Of a DNA stretch of 64,000 nucleotides, positions 58,977 through 64,000 are shown piece after piece (position 1 is the stretch's first letter; each line of letters opens with the position of its first letter). The stretch covers positions 1 to 64,000 of the forward strand of contig NZ_JACESP010000016.1 of NCBI RefSeq assembly GCF_013911755.1. Direction: 5' to 3'. The notes beneath the pieces were generated by a model. The model saw only the letters and a list, made by a program, of their open reading frames with translations, was not told the origin of the DNA and made no database searches. The position numbers were made by a program, and so were the translations under genes. The stretch is from Sphingosinicella sp. (GTDB taxonomy: Bacteria > Pseudomonadota > Alphaproteobacteria > Sphingomonadales > Sphingomonadaceae).

Positions 58977-60115
58977 TGGCGGCGATCGGCAAAGCGCTCG
59001 TCGTCGGCGGCGGGATCGGCGGCCTCACCGCGGGCATCGCGCTGCGACAGGCAGGGATCGCGGTCGACCTCGTCGAAATCCAGCCCGAGTTCAGCGTCTA
59101 TGGCGTCGGCATCATCCAGCCGAATAACGTCCTCCGCGCGCTCGACGCGATCGGGGTCGCCCGGCGCTGCTGTGAACTCGGCGCGGCATTTCCGGGCTGG
59201 CGGATTCACGATGCCCACGGCCGCCATCTCATGGACGCGCCGAACAGCACAAAAGCCGCGCCCGGTTTTCCGCCCAACAACGGAATTGGCCGCCGCGAAC
59301 TGCAGCGCGCGCTTGGGGAAGCCGCCTATGCCGAAGGGGTCGCGATCCGGCTCGGAACGCGCGTGACGGAAATCGATCAGGATGGCGGCGGTGTCGATCT
59401 CAAATTCAGCGATGGAACCTCAGAGTTCTACGATCTGGTGATTGCGGCAGACGGCTCCTATTCAGACATGCGCCGCCGCCTGTTTCCCGAGGCGCCAGGG
59501 CATCGCTTCACCGGCCAGAGCGTGTGGCGCTACAATTTTCCACGGCCGCGCCATGTCGAGTGGGGCGAGATTCACGAAGGACCAAAGTCGAAGGTCGGGC
59601 TGACGCCGCTTCGCGACGACCTCATGTACATGTTCCTCGTCACGGCCGAACCGGGCAATCCGCGCATGCCCGAGGACCAGCTGGCGGAAATGATGCGCGC
59701 GCGGCTCGAAGGCTTCACGGGTTTCATTGCCGAGCTCGCGTCCCAGATCACGGAGAATGCAGGCGTGGTCTACAAGCCGATGGAGGTGCAGCTGCTCCCG
59801 GCCCCTTGGTTCAAAGGACGCATCGTCATCATCGGCGATGCGGCGCATGCCTCGACCCCGCATCTTGCGCAGGGTGCGGCGATGGCGATCGAGGACGCGG
59901 TCCTGCTCGCAACGCTGCTGAAGGGCGAGCGCTCCGTCGAAATCCTGCTCGAGGAGTTCATGGCGCGCCGTTTCGCGCGGGCGAAGTTCGTCGTGGATAC
60001 GTCGATCCAGATCGGTGCGTGGGAGATGGAAAGTTGGCAGGGCATCGCCAATCCGGCCGCCCGGCCTGGCGAAAGTCTCTACGAAGCGAGCCTCGCGCTG
60101 CTGGAGGAATATTGA
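58976..60115 (+). CDS. FAD-dependent aromatic monooxygenase (salicylate/hydroxybenzoate hydroxylase type)
   Basis: 379 aa from ATG 58976 (TGATG coupling). The N-terminal FAD motif is VVGGGIGGLTAGIALRQAG, DG motif in VIAADGSYSDMR, and GDAAHASTPHLAQGAAMAIE the second FAD motif. These define class A flavoprotein monooxygenases, which hydroxylate aromatic acids or decarboxylate salicylate-type substrates. The length is typical. The substrate is not determinable here. Confidence 0.93.
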   Translation: MAAIGKALVVGGGIGGLTAGIALRQAGIAVDLVEIQPEFSVYGVGIIQPNNVLRALDAIGVARRCCELGAAFPGWRIHDAHGRHLMDAPNSTKAAPGFPPNNGIGRRELQRALGEAAYAEGVAIRLGTRVTEIDQDGGGVDLKFSDGTSEFYDLVIAADGSYSDMRRRLFPEAPGHRFTGQSVWRYNFPRPRHVEWGEIHEGPKSKVGLTPLRDDLMYMFLVTAEPGNPRMPEDQLAEMMRARLEGFTGFIAELASQITENAGVVYKPMEVQLLPAPWFKGRIVIIGDAAHASTPHLAQGAAMAIEDAVLLATLLKGERSVEILLEEFMARRFARAKFVVDTSIQIGAWEMESWQGIANPAARPGESLYEASLALLEEY

Positions 60116-60146
60116 TGTCGACATTCTGCCATAAGGAGCATTGCCG

Positions 60147-61073
60147 GTGAGAAAGGTCATCATCAGCTGCGCAATCACGGGATCCGCGCACACCCCGACG
60201 ATGTCGGATGCGTTGCCGATCACGCCCGAGGCGATCGCCGAGCAATCGATTGCGGCGGCCAACGCGGGGGCTTCGATCCTGCATCTGCACGCCCGCATTC
60301 CCGAGGATGGGCGTCCGACAGGCGAACCCGATGTCTATGCGCGCTTCCTGCCGGTGATCCGTCAACGCACAGACGCGGTGATCAACATCACGACGGGAGG
60401 TTCGGCCATCATGCCGGTGGCGGAACGGCTCGCCGCGGCGGCTCGCTTCAAGCCCGAACTCTGTTCGCTGAACATGGGGTCGATTAACTTCGCATTTTTC
60501 CCGGCGGCGAAGCGCATCACTGACTGGAAATATGGGTGGGAGAAGGATTATATCGTCGGGTCGGACGACTATATCTTCCGCAACACGTTCCGGGATATCG
60601 AGACGATCCTCACGACGATGTCGGAGGCGGACACCAAGTTCGAGCATGAATGCTACGACATCGGTCACCTCTATAATCTAGCGCATTTTGTCGACCGTGG
60701 ATTGGTGAAGCCTCCGTCCTTTGTGCAAATGATCTTCGGTGTGCTCGGCGGTATCGGCGCCGATCTCGAAAATCTTCAATATATGAAGGAAACCGCCGAC
60801 CGGCTGTTCGGCCGAGGCAGCTATAACTGGTCGGTCCTCGCCGCCGGGCGGCACCAGATGCCGTTCCTGACGCAGGCCGCGCTGATGGGCGGGCATGTGC
60901 GGGTCGGGCTCGAGGACAGTCTCTTCATCGAGCGCGGCGTTCTCGCGGCTTCCAATGCCGAACAGGTCGAGAAGGCGGTGCGCATCCTTGGCGAAATGGG
61001 CCATGAGGTGGCAACGCCCGCCGAAGCGCGCGAAATCCTGGGGCTCAAGGGCGGCGACCGGGTGGAGTTCTGA
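60147..61073 (+). CDS. BKACE (3-keto-5-aminohexanoate cleavage)-family enzyme
   Basis: 308 aa from GTG 60147, chosen for AAGGAG 8 nt upstream. The zinc-binding HLHAR motif is in GASILHLHARIP, with another ligand Glu in RVGLEDSLF. BKACE enzymes condense a beta-keto acid with acetyl-CoA and release acetoacetyl-CoA plus a shorter CoA product. In this operon it could process a beta-keto acid from ring cleavage. Gap of 31 nt after the monooxygenase. Confidence 0.9.
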   Translation: MRKVIISCAITGSAHTPTMSDALPITPEAIAEQSIAAANAGASILHLHARIPEDGRPTGEPDVYARFLPVIRQRTDAVINITTGGSAIMPVAERLAAAARFKPELCSLNMGSINFAFFPAAKRITDWKYGWEKDYIVGSDDYIFRNTFRDIETILTTMSEADTKFEHECYDIGHLYNLAHFVDRGLVKPPSFVQMIFGVLGGIGADLENLQYMKETADRLFGRGSYNWSVLAAGRHQMPFLTQAALMGGHVRVGLEDSLFIERGVLAASNAEQVEKAVRILGEMGHEVATPAEAREILGLKGGDRVEF

Positions 61074-61075
61074 CC

Positions 61076-61864
61076 ATGGCGCGCCGGATCGTCGACCTGT
61101 CGATCTGCCTGGAGAATGAGATCGTCTCGGACCCCGAGGTCTTTCGGCCGAAGATCCAGTACATCGATCACCGCGCATCGGTTCCGGATCTCGCCGCCTT
61201 CTTTCCCGGATTGCAGGCGGGCGATTTGCCCGACGGTGAGGCTTGGGCGATCGAGAAGGTCGAGCTCATCACCCACAATGGCACGCACCTCGACGCGCCC
61301 TATCATTTCGCGTCGACCATGGACGGGGGCGAGCGGGCGTGGACAATTGACGAGGTGCCGCTCGACTGGTGCTTCCAGCCCGGCGTCAAACTCGACTTCA
61401 GACATTTTCCCGACGGCTATATTGTGACTGCGGAGGATGTCGAGCAGGCGCTGGGCGCGATTGGCCATGAGCTTAGCCCATTGGAAATCGTCGTGATAAA
61501 CACGGCGGCGGGCAAGCGCTATGGGCAGGACGATTATGTCACGGCTGGCTGTGGCATGGGATATGCGGCGACGATGTGTCTGCTCGAGCGCGGCGTCCGG
61601 CTGACCGGCACCGACGGCTGGAGCTGGGATGCGCCCTTCGTCCACACGCGCGAGAAATATCTCGAATCCGGCGACGCCGGCCTCATCTGGGAGGGGCATA
61701 AGGCGGGAAGGGATATCGGATATTGCCATCTCGAGAAGCTCCACAATCTCGAAGCGCTGCCGCCTACTGGCTTTTCGATCGCTTGCTTCCCGATGAAAAT
61801 CCGTGCGGCGAGTGCGGGTTGGACGCGCGCGGTCGCCATTTTCGAGGATCATGACAATGTATGA
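61076..61864 (+). CDS. Cyclase-family hydrolase (kynurenine-formamidase-like)
   Basis: 262 aa. The family metal motif HNGTHLDAPYHF is present, plus GTDGWSWDAPF. Members hydrolyse amides, esters or lactones such as N-formylkynurenine or isatin. It is 2 nt after the BKACE stop, and its 3' end overlaps the next gene. An amide- or lactone-opening step in the pathway is suggested. Confidence 0.9.
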   Translation: MARRIVDLSICLENEIVSDPEVFRPKIQYIDHRASVPDLAAFFPGLQAGDLPDGEAWAIEKVELITHNGTHLDAPYHFASTMDGGERAWTIDEVPLDWCFQPGVKLDFRHFPDGYIVTAEDVEQALGAIGHELSPLEIVVINTAAGKRYGQDDYVTAGCGMGYAATMCLLERGVRLTGTDGWSWDAPFVHTREKYLESGDAGLIWEGHKAGRDIGYCHLEKLHNLEALPPTGFSIACFPMKIRAASAGWTRAVAIFEDHDNV

Positions 61865-63011
61865 GCCATTTCCCGGAAATTACGTCTGGAATCTGTCCGT
61901 GAACATCTGCCTCAACATGGGCGGCGTGATGGGTGAGATCGACCCAGCCAACGATCTCGTGCGCGCGGTCTCGCGCGAAGGCGAGGACAAAGGGACCGAA
62001 GCCTTTTTTGCCGCGTGGGGCGCGCTCGCCGACCGCGTCCGCGGCAATGCGGCGCGCGACGACGAGGCAGGACACGCCGCGAGCGCGGCGGAGAAATATG
62101 CGCGGGCGGCCGCCTATTATATTACCGCCGAGCGGATGCAGGCGCGTGACTATGAGCCTCGCAAGGCAATGTATCGCACCATGCTCGATACGATGGATCG
62201 CTTCTACGCCACGAGTGACCTTGGCGCTGTGCGGGTTGAATTTCCCTATGCCGACAGTCGATTGTCTGCGGTGTTCGTTCCAGGAGAGGGCACGGGGCCG
62301 CGCCCCTGCATGGTCTTTAGCAACGGTCTCGACAGTACCAAGGAGATGGTGCTGCTCACGCTTCGCGACCGTTTTGCGAAACGCGGAATCTCGACGCTCG
62401 TGCTCGACCAGCCCGGCGTGGGCGAAGCGCTGCGCCTGAATGGGCTGCACGCGCGGTACGACACCGAACATTGGGCAAGCTTGGCGGTCGACTATCTCCT
62501 GACCCGCGCCGACATCGACCCCCGGCGGATCGGAATGATGGGTTGGTCGATGGGCGGCTATTACGCGCCGCGCGCCTTGGCCTATGAGCCGCGCTTTGCG
62601 ATCGGCGCGGTGTGGGGCGGTAATCACGACTGGGGCGGCCACCAGAAGGCGCGGCTAGCGCGCGAAGGCGACATGCCCGTCCCGCACTATTGGGACCATG
62701 TAATGTGGGTTTGGGGCCAGAAGGACATGGACGCATTCATGGCGCTGATGGACAAGGTCAATCTCAACGGACACCTCGACAATATCCGCGTGCCTTTCCT
62801 GGTGACCCACGGCGGCAACGACCGCCAGATCCCCGTCAGATACGCCGAAATGTCATACGATCAGGCGGTCAACAGCCCGGACCGCGAATTGAAGATTTTT
62901 GGCCCCGATGAGGGGGGTATCGAGCATTGTGGGGCCGACAATATGGAGCCGGTGCAAAATTTTATCGGCGACTGGCTCGCCGATCGCTTTGCAAAGATGG
63001 CGGCAACATGA
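61857..63011 (+). CDS. Alpha/beta hydrolase, C-C hydrolase-like (2,6-dihydroxypseudooxynicotine hydrolase type)
   Basis: 384 aa from ATG 61857 (GAGG 9 nt upstream); ATG 61851 is the alternative. A helical N-terminal cap of about 140 aa precedes the core. The nucleophile is in MMGWSMGGYYA, the acid in VTHGGNDRQIP, and the His in GGIEHCGADN. The architecture matches DHPON-hydrolase-like enzymes, which cleave carbon-carbon bonds. The ATGA overlap couples it to the lactonase gene downstream. Confidence 0.87.
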   Translation: MYEPFPGNYVWNLSVNICLNMGGVMGEIDPANDLVRAVSREGEDKGTEAFFAAWGALADRVRGNAARDDEAGHAASAAEKYARAAAYYITAERMQARDYEPRKAMYRTMLDTMDRFYATSDLGAVRVEFPYADSRLSAVFVPGEGTGPRPCMVFSNGLDSTKEMVLLTLRDRFAKRGISTLVLDQPGVGEALRLNGLHARYDTEHWASLAVDYLLTRADIDPRRIGMMGWSMGGYYAPRALAYEPRFAIGAVWGGNHDWGGHQKARLAREGDMPVPHYWDHVMWVWGQKDMDAFMALMDKVNLNGHLDNIRVPFLVTHGGNDRQIPVRYAEMSYDQAVNSPDRELKIFGPDEGGIEHCGADNMEPVQNFIGDWLADRFAKMAAT

Positions 63012-64000
63012 CGATCATCAAGCATTCGGCGGGGCCGAACCCGCTGCGCGACTTCCGCGTCGATCCGCAGCAGATCCGCTATACCGGACGCGCTCTCCAG
63101 CGGCCCGAGTGCATTCTTGCAGAGCGCGACGGCACCTTATGGAGTGCGGACGCGCGGGGCGGTGTGATGCGCATTGCGCCTGACGAAACGCAGCGCCTGA
63201 TCGCCCAGGCTCCCGATCCGCATTTCGACCTTACCGCCGATGCGGCGGACAGCTTGCTGGCGGGGACGCTGCCCAACGGCCTCGCTTTTACGGCTGATGG
63301 CGATATCTTGATCTCGAACTTCGGCACCGATCGCCTCGAGCGAATGACCCGCGAAGGCGAAACGCGGGTCATTCTCGACAGCATCGATGGCCAGCCGCTG
63401 GGCAAGGTCAATTTTGTCCTTCGCGACAGCAAGAACCGCATCTGGGTGACCATTTCGACGATGGTCAACCCGTGGAGCGATGCGATCCGCAAGGATCTTG
63501 CCGACGGTTCGATCTTGCTCATGGACGACAAGGGCGCGCGCGTCGTCGCCGACGGCTTCCATTTCACCAATGAGATCCGCCTCGATGCGAAAGAAGAGTG
63601 GCTCTATGTTGCCGAGACGACAGGGAAGCGCGTCTCGCGGCTCCGCGTGCAGCCCGACGGCTCGCTGACAGATAGGGAGGTTTATGGTCCGTCTTCGCTC
63701 GGCGACGGGGTGATAGATGGCATCGCCTTCGATTCCTTCGGCAATCTTTGGGCAACGATGATCTTCGCAGACCGGCTCGTCGCGATCACGCCCGAAGGGG
63801 ACATGATAGAATTGATGAACGATGGAAATCCCCAAGGCACGGCCGCTTTCGAGGCGGCCTTTGCAACCGGCAATGCCGTGTCCTTCGATGTACTGATGGG
63901 GGCGTCCGGCACGATCTGCCCCTGGCTCGCCAGTGTCACGTTCGGCGGCCCCGGCCTTTCCACCGTCTATCTGGGCGGACTGCGCAGCACGAATATTCCC
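63008..64000 (+). CDS. SMP-30/gluconolactonase-family protein, 3'-truncated by window edge
   Basis: 331 codons are visible with no stop. It begins MTIIKHSAGPNPLRDF and shows the six-bladed propeller pattern with RPECILAERDGTLWSADARG, LPNGLAFTADGDILISNFGT and GVIDGIAFDSFGNLW, the sites of metal-binding Glu, Asn and Asp. The family hydrolyses lactones. The ATG overlaps the preceding stop by 4 nt. A lactone may arise in the aromatic pathway (inference). The end lies outside the window. Confidence 0.9.
   Translation, partial: MTIIKHSAGPNPLRDFRVDPQQIRYTGRALQRPECILAERDGTLWSADARGGVMRIAPDETQRLIAQAPDPHFDLTADAADSLLAGTLPNGLAFTADGDILISNFGTDRLERMTREGETRVILDSIDGQPLGKVNFVLRDSKNRIWVTISTMVNPWSDAIRKDLADGSILLMDDKGARVVADGFHFTNEIRLDAKEEWLYVAETTGKRVSRLRVQPDGSLTDREVYGPSSLGDGVIDGIAFDSFGNLWATMIFADRLVAITPEGDMIELMNDGNPQGTAAFEAAFATGNAVSFDVLMGASGTICPWLASVTFGGPGLSTVYLGGLRSTNIP

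Noticed and set aside
60116-60151. 11-codon micro-ORF MSTFCHKEHCR overlapping the monooxygenase stop and the BKACE start
   Set aside because: Too short to distinguish from chance; it may only reflect the ribosome-binding region of the BKACE gene.
1-64000. CRISPR arrays, rRNA or intact insertion sequences
   Set aside because: No regularly spaced direct repeats, ribosomal RNA segments or transposase motifs were seen anywhere on reading.

Overview
The window looks like a mosaic, GC-rich alphaproteobacterial chromosome segment, most likely from the Sphingomonadales. This is inferred from four TonB-dependent receptors each tied to a catabolic or peptide locus, a Rieske ring-hydroxylating dioxygenase, a MucR-type zinc-finger regulator, a carotenoid desaturase, and a lasso-peptide cluster with isopeptidase, FecI and FecR. 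No rRNA, tRNA, CRISPR array or intact transposase was seen.

Region 1 (1-10.2 kb): a plus-strand acyl catabolism run. It encodes an acyl-CoA ligase (cut by the window edge), CocE-type hydrolase, SCP-x-like thiolase, TonB receptor, serine hydrolase and enoyl-CoA hydratase/isomerase, and meets a tandem double-TetR regulator head-on. Region 2 (10.2-21 kb): a minus-strand run of aldehyde dehydrogenase, AraC regulator, M14-like DUF2817 peptidase, CstA, YbdD and the TetR gene. It diverges from a TonB receptor plus PQQ-dependent quinohemoprotein dehydrogenase. Together the two runs could take an alcohol to aldehyde, acid and acyl-CoA. Region 3 (21-26.4 kb): two FAD oxidoreductases, an ornithine-cyclodeaminase-family enzyme, a dehydratase remnant and DNA polymerase IV.

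Region 4 (26.4-31.6 kb): a FixJ-like output-domain ORF, then a single ORF fusing IspH to a polyprenyl (probably GGPP) synthase, divergent from crtI, followed by about 1.2 kb of decayed sequence. Region 5 (31.6-40.5 kb): a lasso-peptide cluster with precursor, B protein and cyclase C on plus, and isopeptidase, STN-type TonB receptor, FecR and FecI sigma factor on minus.

Region 6 (40.8-51.5 kb): an accessory or defence island. It holds a MucR regulator, a repeat-rich non-coding stretch, an MNT-HEPN fusion protein, and an XRE plus ImmA/IrrE pair that shares a perfect palindromic promoter operator with a ubiquitin-like conjugation operon (DUF2188, Ubl, E2-like, JAB-E1 fusion, DUF6527-like). It continues with a FitAB-type toxin-antitoxin pair, a MarR-like regulator, a PhyH oxygenase, a LuxR solo and a frameshifted DUF6499/DUF2285 gene typical of integrative conjugative elements.

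Region 7 (51.6-64 kb): an aromatic catabolic regulon with dihydrodiol dehydrogenase, dioxygenase alpha and beta subunits, a LysR regulator, TonB receptor, VOC dioxygenase, FAD monooxygenase, BKACE, cyclase-family hydrolase, C-C-hydrolase-like alpha/beta hydrolase and an SMP-30 lactonase running off the end. Two near-identical LysR-type operators precede the two plus-strand operons at the same distance from their start codons.

The most notable items are the Ubl conjugation operon wired to an XRE/ImmA switch, the IspH-prenyltransferase fusion, and the new lasso precursor.
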